DNA of 64,000 nucleotides from an uncultured Flavobacteriaceae bacterium (GTDB taxonomy: Bacteria; Bacteroidota; Bacteroidia; Flavobacteriales; Flavobacteriaceae). The notes beneath the pieces were generated by a model that did no database searches, was not told where the DNA came from, and was given only the letters and a program-made list of their open reading frames with translations. The position numbers and the translations under genes are program-made. Of this stretch, positions 8,176-16,829 are shown piece after piece. The stretch lies in NCBI GenBank assembly GCA_943789465.1, contig CALSUF010000001.1:434001-498000 (forward strand), given 5' to 3'. Positions within the stretch are counted from its first letter, which is position 1. Every line of letters begins with the position of its first letter.

Positions 8176-9177
8176 ATGGATTCTACAGTAATTAGCACCG
8201 AAACAGAAGGAAAAACTTGGGGTGGAGGGAACCAACCTCTAAAGTCAAGTTATGGAAAAATGATGATGTGGTTTTTCATTGTTTCTGATGCATTAACCTT
8301 TTCAGGTTTTTTAGCAGCCTACGGATTTTCAAGATTTAAGTTTATTGACTATTGGCCAATCGCCGACGAAGTTTTTACACACGTTCCTTTTTTACATGGG
8401 CAAGAACTTCCAATGATTTATGTTGCGTTTATGACCTTTGTATTGATTATGTCTTCTGTCACTATGGTATTGGCTGTAGATGCTGGACATGAAATGAAAA
8501 AAAACAAAGTCATTTGGTATATGTTTTTCACTATTATTGGAGGGGCTATTTTTGTAGGTTCACAAGCATGGGAGTGGGCAACGTTTATTCAAGGTGATTA
8601 CGGTGCAGTTCAAACTAAAGGCGGAAATATATTACAATTTGGAACGTATAAAACGATTGATGGTGAAGATGTTTTCAAACGTGTTGCTGTTGAAGAATTC
8701 ACGACTGCATCTCATACAGAACGTACACAACATGAAAACAAAAACGGACTTTGGTTTGTAGGGGAAAGTGCTCTCCCAGCGTTTTCTGTGAGTGATGTAC
8801 TTCATGGTTTAGAATCACATCCTGAGATCTTGGTAAGAACTCAAACAATTAATGAGGATGGAGAAAAAACAGTTTTATCTAGAGAAGCGTCCATAAAACA
8901 AGTTAAAAACAACGGAAAACGGTATGTAAAAGGAGCAAATTTAGAAGTCAATGAATATGGCGCTCCACTATTTGCAGACTTCTTTTTCTTTATTACAGGA
9001 TTTCACGGATTTCACGTATTGTCAGGAGTTGTTATTAATATTATCATCTTTTTTAACGTAATTATTGGGACTTACGAACGTCGTAAAAGTTATGAAATGG
9101 TAGAAAAAGTGGGACTTTACTGGCACTTTGTAGATTTAGTTTGGGTATTTGTATTTACATTCTTCTACCTAGTTTAA
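8176..9177 (+). CDS. Cytochrome c oxidase subunit III (long copy)
   Basis: The 333-residue product starts at the ATG at 8176 (MDSTVISTETEGKTWGGG); an in-frame upstream start would overlap the promoter box. It contains the subunit III helices (MMMWFFIVSDALTFSGFLAAYGFS, GSQAWEWATFI, FHGFHVLSGVVINIIIFF, YWHFVDLVWVFVFTFFYLV). Between helices about residues 140-245 form a hydrophilic insertion rich in charged residues (from about QGDYGAVQTKGG to NGKRYVKGANLEV) that is absent from the short copy upstream. The insertion makes it longer than the roughly 200-260 residues normal for the family and is a recurrent feature in Bacteroidota. Confidence 0.92.
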   Translation: MDSTVISTETEGKTWGGGNQPLKSSYGKMMMWFFIVSDALTFSGFLAAYGFSRFKFIDYWPIADEVFTHVPFLHGQELPMIYVAFMTFVLIMSSVTMVLAVDAGHEMKKNKVIWYMFFTIIGGAIFVGSQAWEWATFIQGDYGAVQTKGGNILQFGTYKTIDGEDVFKRVAVEEFTTASHTERTQHENKNGLWFVGESALPAFSVSDVLHGLESHPEILVRTQTINEDGEKTVLSREASIKQVKNNGKRYVKGANLEVNEYGAPLFADFFFFITGFHGFHVLSGVVINIIIFFNVIIGTYERRKSYEMVEKVGLYWHFVDLVWVFVFTFFYLV

Positions 9178-9195
9178 CCGTATATATTTTTTAAA

Positions 9196-9639
9196 ATGGC
9201 AACACACGCACATAAGTTAGAAATTTTTAGAGGCTTGATAAAATTTAAGTCCAATACACAAAAAATATGGGGAGTTCTTTTATTACTTTCCATTATTACA
9301 GCAGTAGAAGTTGTATTAGGAATTTACAAACCAGCTTCTTTAATGACACCATCAATGACCCCTTTTGAAGGCGGTTTTGGAGCACTATTAGCTAACATAG
9401 TGTTTTCTGGATTCATCTATATGAAAAGCCTTAATTTGATATTTATAGTGCTTACCATTGTGAAAGCTTACTATATTACTTGGGATTTCATGCACATGCG
9501 CGATGAAACCAAATCACTACGTAGATTAGTGGTCTGGACCACCATCTTTCTAATTTCGTACCTTATTTTTATACTACTTCAAGAAGGCGGTTATATAGAG
9601 TCTGTTTACACAAATGGATTTGTCAAACGCGATTTTTAA
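9196..9639 (+). CDS. Cytochrome c oxidase subunit IV family protein
   Basis: The 147-residue product has three or four membrane spans (VLLLLSIITAVEVVLGIY, LNLIFIVLTIVKAYYITWDFMHM, TIFLISYLIFILLQEGG) and the conserved segment KAYYITWDFMHMRDE typical of prokaryotic (caa3-type) subunit IV. It lies 18 bp after the long subunit III gene and ends the first oxidase transcript; a terminator follows. It is a small structural subunit of the oxidase. Confidence 0.9.
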   Translation: MATHAHKLEIFRGLIKFKSNTQKIWGVLLLLSIITAVEVVLGIYKPASLMTPSMTPFEGGFGALLANIVFSGFIYMKSLNLIFIVLTIVKAYYITWDFMHMRDETKSLRRLVVWTTIFLISYLIFILLQEGGYIESVYTNGFVKRDF

Positions 9640-9662
9640 AAAAATAGATAAATATTAACATT

Positions 9663-9693
9663 AAAAAGGCGGCTAATTAAAGCCGTCTTTTTT
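9663..9693 (+). terminator. Terminator after the oxidase subunit genes
   Basis: AAGGCGGCT and AGCCGTCTT form a 9-bp stem with one G-U pair and a 6-nt loop, with A-run before and T-run after. It overlaps by one base the -7 box of the next gene, so the two transcription units are packed back to back. Confidence 0.8.
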
Positions 9694-9700
9694 ATTTTTG
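9693..9700 (+). promoter_or_regulatory. -7 box four bases before the start codon at 9705
   Basis: TATTTTTG is followed by TCTT and the ATG. This spacing puts transcription initiation at or next to the start codon, so a leaderless mRNA is expected. Confidence 0.6.
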
Positions 9701-9704
9701 TCTT

Positions 9705-10424
9705 ATGAAAATGACTAAATTAAAAAAACCTTTTGTACTCACTGTACTGTTTTTTTTACCGGTTCTATTTTTGTTGTTTTTATACCCTTCAAAACACAAT
9801 TATAAAACCTTGGATGTCATTAAAAAAGACATTCCAGAACTCTCTAATTTTGTAACCAAAAACGGCGAGGCATTACAATTAGAAAACCATCTCACTGTAT
9901 TAGGCTTTTTAGGAAAAACTCCGATGGAAGATGCCATTTTAGCTCTTAACTTAAAAGAATTGGTTTATGATAAATTTCGAGGATTTAAACGGTTCCAAAT
10001 TATTATTTTAGTTCCTGAATCTGCACAGATGCAAGTTGAGTTGTTAGAAAAAGAACTCAATCAGTATGAGTTTTTGGAGTATTGGAAATTTGGCTTTGGC
10101 ACTGATGCTGATGTATTATCTGCGTATCAATCGCTCAAGATTTCTACCGTTTTGGATTCAAATCTAAAAACCTCAGATGTATTTATTATTGATAAAGAGC
10201 GCCATCAAAGAGGGCGTTTTGACGATCGCGATAAAGATCAAATAAAAAATAAAACACCCTTATACGGGATGAGCTCATACGATTGTTTGGAAGTATCCGT
10301 GCTTAAAAATAAAATGAGTGAAGACATGCGTATTTTGTTTACAGAATACCGTCAAAAACGTAAAGGAAATTTCAATTCTACAAGTCGTAGAGCAGAGGAT
10401 CTAAAAGGAGATGAAAAAAACTAA
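9705..10424 (+). CDS. Membrane-anchored SCO-like protein without the CxxxC motif
   Basis: The 239-residue product has one N-terminal membrane anchor (FVLTVLFFLPVLFLLFLYP) and a periplasmic domain. I do not recognise a named family. Its layout parallels the SCO protein encoded next: a beta-strand (HLTVLGFLGKT), a helix, a strand (FQIIILVP), then FIIDKERHQRGRFDDRDK, which mirrors FALIDKEGYIRSRTDAF of SCO, and a similar C-terminal helix. No Cys pair is present; the only Cys is near residue 199. It overlaps the SCO gene by 14 bp, so it is probably a co-acting oxidase assembly factor or a degenerate SCO paralogue (inference). Confidence 0.6.
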   Translation: MKMTKLKKPFVLTVLFFLPVLFLLFLYPSKHNYKTLDVIKKDIPELSNFVTKNGEALQLENHLTVLGFLGKTPMEDAILALNLKELVYDKFRGFKRFQIIILVPESAQMQVELLEKELNQYEFLEYWKFGFGTDADVLSAYQSLKISTVLDSNLKTSDVFIIDKERHQRGRFDDRDKDQIKNKTPLYGMSSYDCLEVSVLKNKMSEDMRILFTEYRQKRKGNFNSTSRRAEDLKGDEKN

Positions 10425-11157
10425 TTATTCATACGTCGGCGTTTCGTTTATCATTTTAATTTTTGGAATTATTGTAGTTCCTAAAATAGTTGATCGTATT
10501 CAAAATAATGATGTCACACGCTCGGAAAGTCGAAGTAGAGAACTTAAATTGACGGTGTCTGACTCATCGCCTTTGTCGTATCTTATTATAAATGGCGAAG
10601 CAAAAAAAGTCCAGCCTTTTCAGTTTATAAATCAAGATGGAGATATGATTTCTAATGCAGACTTTGTTGGCAAAGTGTATCTTGTTGAGTTTTTCTTTTC
10701 AACCTGTCCTACAATCTGCCCAAAAATGAATAGAAATTTAGTGGACATTCAAAACACTTTCCCCAACCGTCCTGATTTTGGAATTGCATCCTTTACAATC
10801 AATCCTGATTACGATACTCAAGAAGTACTAAAAATTTATTCAGAAAATTATGGCGTCACCAACCCTAATTGGCACTTTATGACGGGTGATAAGGACGCTA
10901 TTTATAAGCTAGCGAATACAGGGTTTAACCTTTACGCTGCTCAAGTTGATGGTGCCGATGGTGGCTTTGAACACTCCGGAAATTTTGCACTTATTGACAA
11001 AGAAGGGTATATTCGCTCCAGAACAGATGCATTTGGAAACCCAAAAATTTATTATAAGGGAATTATTAGCCAAGAAGAGCAATTTAATGAAGAAGGAGAA
11101 TCAGAAGACATCAGTGTGCTTAAAGAAGATATTTTAAAATTACTAGAAAATGAATAA
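10411..11157 (+). CDS. SCO1/SenC-family copper chaperone
   Basis: SCO proteins deliver copper to, or reduce, the CuA site of cytochrome c oxidase. The 248-residue product has an N-terminal anchor (VSFIILIFGIIVVPKI), a thioredoxin fold with the copper-binding motif CPTICP (Cys99 and Cys103) and the third ligand His188 in GFEHSGNF. Length is typical. It overlaps the upstream cysteine-poor SCO-like gene and the downstream DUF420 gene, so all three should be translated together. Confidence 0.94.
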   Translation: MKKTNYSYVGVSFIILIFGIIVVPKIVDRIQNNDVTRSESRSRELKLTVSDSSPLSYLIINGEAKKVQPFQFINQDGDMISNADFVGKVYLVEFFFSTCPTICPKMNRNLVDIQNTFPNRPDFGIASFTINPDYDTQEVLKIYSENYGVTNPNWHFMTGDKDAIYKLANTGFNLYAAQVDGADGGFEHSGNFALIDKEGYIRSRTDAFGNPKIYYKGIISQEEQFNEEGESEDISVLKEDILKLLENE

Positions 11158-11683
11158 CAAACCACAATCAATTGAAAAAAAATACCAGTTATGGATTAAT
11201 ATTGTGTCCATAGCTGTGCCTGTTGTAGTTGCACTTTTGTTTACGGTGCGTTTACCAAATGTGAAGCCACTTTCGTTTTTACCTCCGATTTACGCTTCTA
11301 TAAATGGTATTACAGCTGTTTTATTAATTTTAGCACTTGTAGCCATAAAAAATAAAAAAATAACATTACATGAAAACTTAATGAAAACAGCGATTTTCTG
11401 TTCCTTTTTGTTTTTACTGATGTATGTAGCCTATCATATGACCAGTGATTCTACTAAATATCTAGGGGAAGGCTCTATTGTTTATTTGTATCGTTTTATT
11501 CTGATAAGCCATATTATACTTTCAATCATTGTAATTCCTTTGGTACTTATCAGTTATGTAAGAGCGCGCCTTGGGCAGTTTGAATTACACAAAAAAATAG
11601 TCCGATATGCTTTTCCTGTATGGCTATACGTTGCTGTAACGGGCGTAATTGTATATCTTATGATTTCACCCTATTACGTTTAA
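11150..11683 (+). CDS. DUF420 membrane protein
   Basis: The 177-residue product has five predicted spans and the DUF420 features PPIYASINGITAVLLILALV, HENLMKTAIFCSFLFLLMYVAYH and LHKKIVRYAFPVWLYVAVTGVIVYLM, including conserved histidines. DUF420 proteins are encoded next to oxidase assembly genes and are linked to oxidase maturation in Bacillus-type systems. It overlaps SCO by 8 bp. An assembly role is supported by family and context; the biochemical step is unknown. Confidence 0.85.
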   Translation: MNNKPQSIEKKYQLWINIVSIAVPVVVALLFTVRLPNVKPLSFLPPIYASINGITAVLLILALVAIKNKKITLHENLMKTAIFCSFLFLLMYVAYHMTSDSTKYLGEGSIVYLYRFILISHIILSIIVIPLVLISYVRARLGQFELHKKIVRYAFPVWLYVAVTGVIVYLMISPYYV

Positions 11684-11686
11684 ACT

Positions 11687-11899
11687 TTGAAGCGAGTTAT
11701 CCTTACATCGATTTTCGTGCTGTCATTTACAATTGTAAATGCACAGTGTGCAATGTGTAGAGCTGTTTTAGAGAGTGAAGTGGGCCAAGAAACTGCAAAA
11801 AGTGTAAATAACGGCATCGTGTACTTAATGATCATACCCTATATTCTGATTGGGGGTTTAGCATTTTTTTTATACCGCTATTTGAAAGACTCTAAATAA
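11687..11899 (+). CDS. Small CxxC membrane protein of the oxidase cluster
   Basis: A 70-residue protein begins at TTG 11687, four bases after the DUF420 stop; no ATG or GTG is available and the start gives a proper signal-like segment (KRVILTSIFVLSFTIVNAQ). Directly after the cleavage-like site comes QCAMCRAVLESEVGQ with a CxxC pair (Cys21 and Cys24), then one C-terminal membrane span. The exported Cys pair next to SCO suggests a redox or copper-handling partner in oxidase assembly; that is inference from position and motif. Similar mini-proteins occur in this position in other Flavobacteria. Confidence 0.7.
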   Translation: MKRVILTSIFVLSFTIVNAQCAMCRAVLESEVGQETAKSVNNGIVYLMIIPYILIGGLAFFLYRYLKDSK

Positions 11900-11905
11900 G
11901 AATTA

Positions 11906-12145
11906 TTACTTCAATTTAAAGTTCATCAACTCAGTCATTGAAACATTCAGCATCTGAGATATTTTAAACAACGTTAATATGGTTATATTTCTTTTACCGT
12001 TTTCTATATTAGAATAACTTCCGCTGTCCATGTTACATAATTTAGCGACTGTCTTTTGACGCAATTTTTTTTCCTGACGTATCGTTCTTAAATGATAGCC
12101 AAAAGATTTCAATATAATATCGTTTTTTTCTTCGAAATTTCCCAC
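11906..12145 (-). CDS. XRE-family HTH transcriptional regulator
   Basis: The 79-residue product is little more than one Cro/CI-type helix-turn-helix (GYHLRTIRQEKKLRQKTVAKL followed by GSYSNIENGKRNITILTLFKI). The start is GTG at 12145; no ATG lies early in frame. It converges on the CxxC mini-gene and diverges from the MacAB-type operon across a 362-bp spacer with palindromes. It has no sensor or catalytic domain. A role in controlling the neighbouring export operon is possible but unproven. Confidence 0.82.
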   Translation of the reverse strand: MGNFEEKNDIILKSFGYHLRTIRQEKKLRQKTVAKLCNMDSGSYSNIENGKRNITILTLFKISQMLNVSMTELMNFKLK

Positions 12146-12507
12146 AGAATTTAAAAGTTAGTTAAAATTAAACGGCTAATTAAAATATAGTTCAATTTAT
12201 AGCGTTTTACTCAATTAAAATTAGTATATAGCAAGTCAATATTACAAATTTCTAGATAAAAATTACAAGTTTTATTTAAAAAAATAGAGCATAAATCTAG
12301 TTTTTTTATATTTATTGGATTATACTTCATATTAGTGAAGTCTAAAATCATTTATGCATGGGTGATTTAGATTTTTATGAGCCATTACTGGTACAAAAAC
12401 ACGTGTTATATTTTAATAGATCTTTTTAATTCCGTTTGTGTAACAAAATGTAATTTAGAACGTCTTATTATTGATTATTTGTTAAATCGTTCAACCAAAT
12501 CCAGTTT
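12146..12507. other. 362-bp spacer between the XRE gene and the ABC export operon
   Basis: There is no coding frame. It holds nested inverted repeats: GCATAAAT (12289-12296) with ATTTATGC (12350-12357), enclosing ACTTCA-N6-TGAAGT (12324-12341). A perfect 10-bp palindrome AACACGTGTT lies at 12398-12407. An AACCAAAT box lies just before the ATG at 12508. I see no consensus TAnnTTTG promoter for either gene. Confidence 0.5.
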
Positions 12508-13209
12508 ATGTTAGAAATAAAACAGCTACACAAATCCTATGCCATTGGAGACTCCAGTTTACATGTTCTTAAAGGAATTGATCTTTCTGTAGCCCAAGGC
12601 GAGATGGTGGCTATAATGGGTTCGTCAGGGTCTGGGAAATCAACCCTCTTAAATATTATAGGTATGTTAGACGAAGCAGATGAAGGCGACTACATACTAG
12701 ATCAAGTTCCTATCAAAAATTTGACAGAAAAGAAAGCTGCCATTTATCGCAACAAATTTTTAGGATTCATTTTTCAGTCGTTTAATCTCATTAACTACAA
12801 AAATGCACTTGAAAATGTAGCCTTGCCTTTATACTACCAAGGGCTCAAACGCAAAGAACGTCAAGAAAAAGCACGATTTCACCTTCAAAAAGTAGGACTT
12901 TTAGATTGGGAAACCCACCTGCCTAGTGAATTGTCAGGCGGCCAAAAACAACGAGTCGCTATTGCTCGTGCCTTGGCATCTGACCCAAAACTACTTTTAG
13001 CAGATGAGCCTACGGGCGCACTAGATACAACTACTTCCTACGACATTATGGCTTTTTTACAGCAACTCAATGATGAAGGTAAAACCATTTTAATTGTCAC
13101 TCATGAAGAAGACATTGCTGCCATGTGTAAACGTATTGTACGTTTACGTGATGGCGTAATAATGGAAGACAAAAAAGTAACCCAAGTTAGAGCAGAATTA
13201 CATGTTTGA
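12508..13209 (+). CDS. MacB/LolD-type ABC transporter ATPase
   Basis: The 233-residue ATPase powers the two permeases encoded after it. Walker A is GSSGSGKST (38-46), the signature LSGGQ lies at 142-146, and Walker B LLLADEPTGALD at about 162-173. Length and motifs match the MacB/LolD/FtsE class, which drives periplasmic mechanotransmission rather than substrate passage through the membrane. It overlaps the first permease gene by 8 bp. The operon continues through a MacA-like adaptor and a TolC-like channel, so this is a complete tripartite exporter. Confidence 0.94.
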   Translation: MLEIKQLHKSYAIGDSSLHVLKGIDLSVAQGEMVAIMGSSGSGKSTLLNIIGMLDEADEGDYILDQVPIKNLTEKKAAIYRNKFLGFIFQSFNLINYKNALENVALPLYYQGLKRKERQEKARFHLQKVGLLDWETHLPSELSGGQKQRVAIARALASDPKLLLADEPTGALDTTTSYDIMAFLQQLNDEGKTILIVTHEEDIAAMCKRIVRLRDGVIMEDKKVTQVRAELHV

Positions 13210-14431
13210 TATAGACTTTTGGCGCGAAATTTTTCAAAGCATCAATAAAAACCGTACTCGGAGTTTATTGTCAGGCTTTACGGTTACCTTTGCCATTTTG
13301 TTATTTACTATATTATTTGGGCTTGCAAACGGCCTGAGTAACACTTTTGCTGAAGCCTTTGTAGACGATGCCGCCAACGCTGTATTTATCCGTTCGGGGG
13401 CAACTACCAAAGCCTACAAAGGCATGCAGGCTGGTCGCCGCATACAATTTAGGAATGAAGATTATAAGTACATCAAAACAGATTTTGATGACAATGTAGA
13501 GTTTATCACCTCTCGGATTTACAAAAATGTGGCCGCCTCTTTTAGAAACGAAAAAAATAATTATTCTTTGCGTGCTGTACACCCTGACCACCAGTATTTA
13601 GAGAAAACAAAAGTCTATAAGGGACGCTATATCAATCAACGCGACATGGATATAAAAACCAAAGTTGTAGTAATTGGAAAACTAGTAAAAGAAGATTTAT
13701 TTTTAAAAGTAGATCCTTTGGGGAAATATATTAATTTAAGTGGAATTCCTTATAAGGTTGTGGGCGTTTTTGCTGATGATGGTGGAGATGATGAAGAGCG
13801 TCTGCTCTACATGCCCCTTTCTACGGCACAGCAAGTTTATGGGAATAATGATTATGTAGATCAAATTAATCTCACTTATAAACCCGAATTAGATTTTAAT
13901 CAAGCCATTGATTTTGGATTGGATTTAGAAAAAAAATTAAAAGAACGTTTTTTAGTAGCTCCAAACGATCAACGTGCAGTCCGTGTGTTTAATATGGCCA
14001 TGCAAAATAAAGGGATTACTCAAATGACTTCAGTTTTGGGAATTATAATATTAATTATTGGGATGGGAACACTCATCGCTGGAATTGTAGGAATTAGTAA
14101 TATTATGATTTTTATTGTAAAAGAACGCACTAAAGAAATTGGTATTAGAAAAGCACTGGGCGCTTCTCCAAAATCTATTGTCGCTATTATTCTAATAGAA
14201 TCTATTTTTATAACAAGCATTGCAGGGTATTTTGGATTGCTCTTGGGTGTTGGAATTTTAGAATGGGCGGGTCCTAGTTTGAAAACCTATTTTATTACAA
14301 ACCCCTCTGTAAGTACAAGCCTTGTTATTTCAGCAACGCTTACTCTTATTGGAGCAGGAACTTTAGCAGGCTATTTACCGGCCAAAAAAGCATCAAAAAT
14401 TAAACCTATAGTAGCACTAAGAGACGACTAG
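13202..14431 (+). CDS. MacB-type ABC permease, first copy
   Basis: The 409-residue product has one N-terminal membrane helix (TRSLLSGFTVTFAILLFTILFG), a large periplasmic MacB_PCD domain (about residues 45-260) and a C-terminal FtsX domain of three helices with the coupling signature KERTKEIGIRKALGASP. It overlaps the ATPase gene by 8 bp and abuts the second permease gene with no gap. The two permeases are diverged paralogues and probably form a heterodimer. Confidence 0.93.
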   Translation: MFDIDFWREIFQSINKNRTRSLLSGFTVTFAILLFTILFGLANGLSNTFAEAFVDDAANAVFIRSGATTKAYKGMQAGRRIQFRNEDYKYIKTDFDDNVEFITSRIYKNVAASFRNEKNNYSLRAVHPDHQYLEKTKVYKGRYINQRDMDIKTKVVVIGKLVKEDLFLKVDPLGKYINLSGIPYKVVGVFADDGGDDEERLLYMPLSTAQQVYGNNDYVDQINLTYKPELDFNQAIDFGLDLEKKLKERFLVAPNDQRAVRVFNMAMQNKGITQMTSVLGIIILIIGMGTLIAGIVGISNIMIFIVKERTKEIGIRKALGASPKSIVAIILIESIFITSIAGYFGLLLGVGILEWAGPSLKTYFITNPSVSTSLVISATLTLIGAGTLAGYLPAKKASKIKPIVALRDD

Positions 14432-15676
14432 ATGATTAGATTTTTATTCGATAGAGATACATGGCAAGAAGTCTACGATAGCATGAGCAAAAATAAATTG
14501 CGCACAGCGATCACTATGGTGGGCGTTTGGTGGGGAATTTTATTACTCATAACCCTTTTGGGAGCTGCAAGAGGTATGGAAAATTCGTTCAACCGAGCGT
14601 TTGGCGATTTTGCAACCAACAGTGTTTTTGTATGGGGGCAAAATACAAGTAAGCCCTTCAAAGGATTTCAAGAAGGAAAAAGAGTACGTCTTAAGTTATC
14701 TCATGCCAAAAAAATAGAAGAAAATGTAGAAGGCATCGAATTTGTAGTCCCTCGAAACAGGAATCAAGCCTTTGTTGTTCGTAATTTTTTATCTGGATCT
14801 TACAGTGTCAATGGCGACTATCCACTACTAGATAAAGTTCAAAAGAAAAAATTATTAAACGGACGTTTTATCAATCAAAACGACATTGATGACAACAAAA
14901 AAGTAGCTGTTATTTCAGAAGACATCTACAAACAACTGTTTGAAAAAGATGAACAAGCTATTGGTCGATACATCCAAATGAATAGCATCAATTTCACAGT
15001 AATTGGAGTAACACAAAATAGCAATGCCAATATGGGCCCAAGTAGTGATATTCACATTCCTTTTACCACCTTTCAACAAATTTACAACCAAGGAGATACT
15101 ATAGGCTGGCTTATGATTACAGGAAAGCCAGAATATAACATCAAACAAATTGAAGAAGATGCTAAATTATTGTTGCGGAATTTAAATAAAATTCACCCTC
15201 AAGATAAACGTGCTTTTGGAAGCTTTAATTTGGGAAAAGAATTTGCCAAAATCACCGGATTTTTAAAAGGGATGCAATTTTTAACATGGTTTGTTGGAAT
15301 CGCAACCCTCATCGCAGGCGTATTTGCCATTGGAAATATATTATTAATAACCGTAAAAGAACGCACCAAAGAAATTGGAGTAAGACGTGCCTTAGGAGCC
15401 ACCCCTTTTGAGATCAAACGTCAAATTGTAGTTGAAGCTGTATTTTTAACCTTTATAGCTGGGCTGTTAGGCATCATTTCTGGTGGATGGATGTTGATTG
15501 CAGCGGACAGCGCATGGGGTCAAGGTGATGACGCAACACTTGTAAACGCCTCCGTATCCATAGCGGTAGTATTTATTGCCCTACTCATCCTAGTAACTCT
15601 AGGAACTCTCATAGGACTCATCCCTGCGTTTAAAGCCACAAGTATCAAACCAATAGAAGCATTAAGAGAAGAATAA
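14432..15676 (+). CDS. MacB-type ABC permease, second copy
   Basis: The 414-residue paralogue of the preceding permease has the same plan: N-terminal helix (LRTAITMVGVWWGILLLITLLG), periplasmic domain, and FtsX helices with KERTKEIGVRRALGATP. Its ATG follows directly on the stop of the first permease. The encoded pair plus ATPase, adaptor and TolC channel are in the usual order for exporters of small molecules, peptides or lipids; the substrate cannot be inferred. Confidence 0.93.
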   Translation: MIRFLFDRDTWQEVYDSMSKNKLRTAITMVGVWWGILLLITLLGAARGMENSFNRAFGDFATNSVFVWGQNTSKPFKGFQEGKRVRLKLSHAKKIEENVEGIEFVVPRNRNQAFVVRNFLSGSYSVNGDYPLLDKVQKKKLLNGRFINQNDIDDNKKVAVISEDIYKQLFEKDEQAIGRYIQMNSINFTVIGVTQNSNANMGPSSDIHIPFTTFQQIYNQGDTIGWLMITGKPEYNIKQIEEDAKLLLRNLNKIHPQDKRAFGSFNLGKEFAKITGFLKGMQFLTWFVGIATLIAGVFAIGNILLITVKERTKEIGVRRALGATPFEIKRQIVVEAVFLTFIAGLLGIISGGWMLIAADSAWGQGDDATLVNASVSIAVVFIALLILVTLGTLIGLIPAFKATSIKPIEALREE

Positions 15677-15688
15677 AAAACCAAAACA

Positions 15689-16813
15689 ATGAACAAAACA
15701 GTAAAAATTATTTTAGGAATCGTCTTACTAATATTATTAGTATTTGTATTAAAATATTTTAAAGATTCGAACGCTAAAGAAGTTGTGGACTATAAAACAG
15801 AACTTCCTTTTTATAGTACATTAGATACCAAAACGGTTGCTACAGGAAAGCTAAACCCTGAAGAAGAAATTGAATTGAAACCGCAAATTTCTGGTATCGT
15901 AGATCAAATTTTTGTTGAAGAAGGCGACCTCGTTAGAAAAGGAGATTTAATTGCTAAAATTAGAGTGGTTCCAAATGAACAAGCCCTAGGAAGTGCCAAA
16001 AGCCGCATCAATTCCGCAAGACTCTCATTTGAAAATGCACAAACTTTATTTGATCGAAATAAAACCCTTTTTGAAAAAGGAGTCATCTCTAAACAAGATT
16101 TTGAAAACAGTGAGTTGAGCTTGAATCAATCCAAGGAAAGTTACGACCAATCCAAAGACGATTATCAAATTATAAAGCAAGGATCTCTTTCTGGGGGTAG
16201 CTCTGCCAACACCACTATTGTTGCTCAAATTCCTGGAACTGTTCTTGAAATCCCTGTTCGTGAAGGAGATCAAGTCATTCAAAGTAATAACTTTAATGCA
16301 GGAACAACCATTGCTACGATTGCGGATATGAGTAAAATGATATTCGAAGGTAAGGTTGATGAATCTGAAGTCGGAAAATTAGAAGAAGGCAAAGACATCA
16401 AAGTCATTCTTGGAGCAATTAACGAAAAAGAATTTCCTGCAATTCTTACTTTTGTAGCGCCTAAAGGCGTGGAAGAAAATGGAGCTGTTCAGTTTACAAT
16501 AAAAGCAGATGTGACCATTGAAGCGAGTACAAAAATTCGTGCAGGTTACAGTGCAAATGCTGAAATAGAAATAGAAAGTAAAGATAGTATCCTGGTTATC
16601 AAAGAAGCACTTTTACAGTTCAATCGCATCACTGAAAAACCGTTTGTTGAACTCTTAAAAGCAAATGGAAGTTTTGAGACTAAGAACGTAGAAATTGGAC
16701 TGTCTGACGGAATTAATGTAGAAATTATTGAAGGCGTTGAAGAAGGCGATGAAATCAAGGTTTGGAACAAGGCATCAGAAGAAAACAATGAAGATGAAGA
16801 AGATGATGAATAA
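15689..16813 (+). CDS. MacA-like periplasmic adaptor
   Basis: The 374-residue product is a membrane-fusion protein linking the ABC permeases to the outer-membrane channel. It has one N-terminal anchor (IILGIVLLILLVFVLKYF), a split lipoyl domain (PQISGIVDQIFVEEGDLVRKG and QIPGTVLEIPVREGDQV), an intervening coiled-coil hairpin (about residues 105-165, FENAQTLFDRNKTLFEKGVI) and beta-barrel domains. It ends in an acidic tail. It lies 12 bp after the second permease gene. Confidence 0.92.
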   Translation: MNKTVKIILGIVLLILLVFVLKYFKDSNAKEVVDYKTELPFYSTLDTKTVATGKLNPEEEIELKPQISGIVDQIFVEEGDLVRKGDLIAKIRVVPNEQALGSAKSRINSARLSFENAQTLFDRNKTLFEKGVISKQDFENSELSLNQSKESYDQSKDDYQIIKQGSLSGGSSANTTIVAQIPGTVLEIPVREGDQVIQSNNFNAGTTIATIADMSKMIFEGKVDESEVGKLEEGKDIKVILGAINEKEFPAILTFVAPKGVEENGAVQFTIKADVTIEASTKIRAGYSANAEIEIESKDSILVIKEALLQFNRITEKPFVELLKANGSFETKNVEIGLSDGINVEIIEGVEEGDEIKVWNKASEENNEDEEDDE

Positions 16814-16829
16814 TAAAACCCCCAACACT

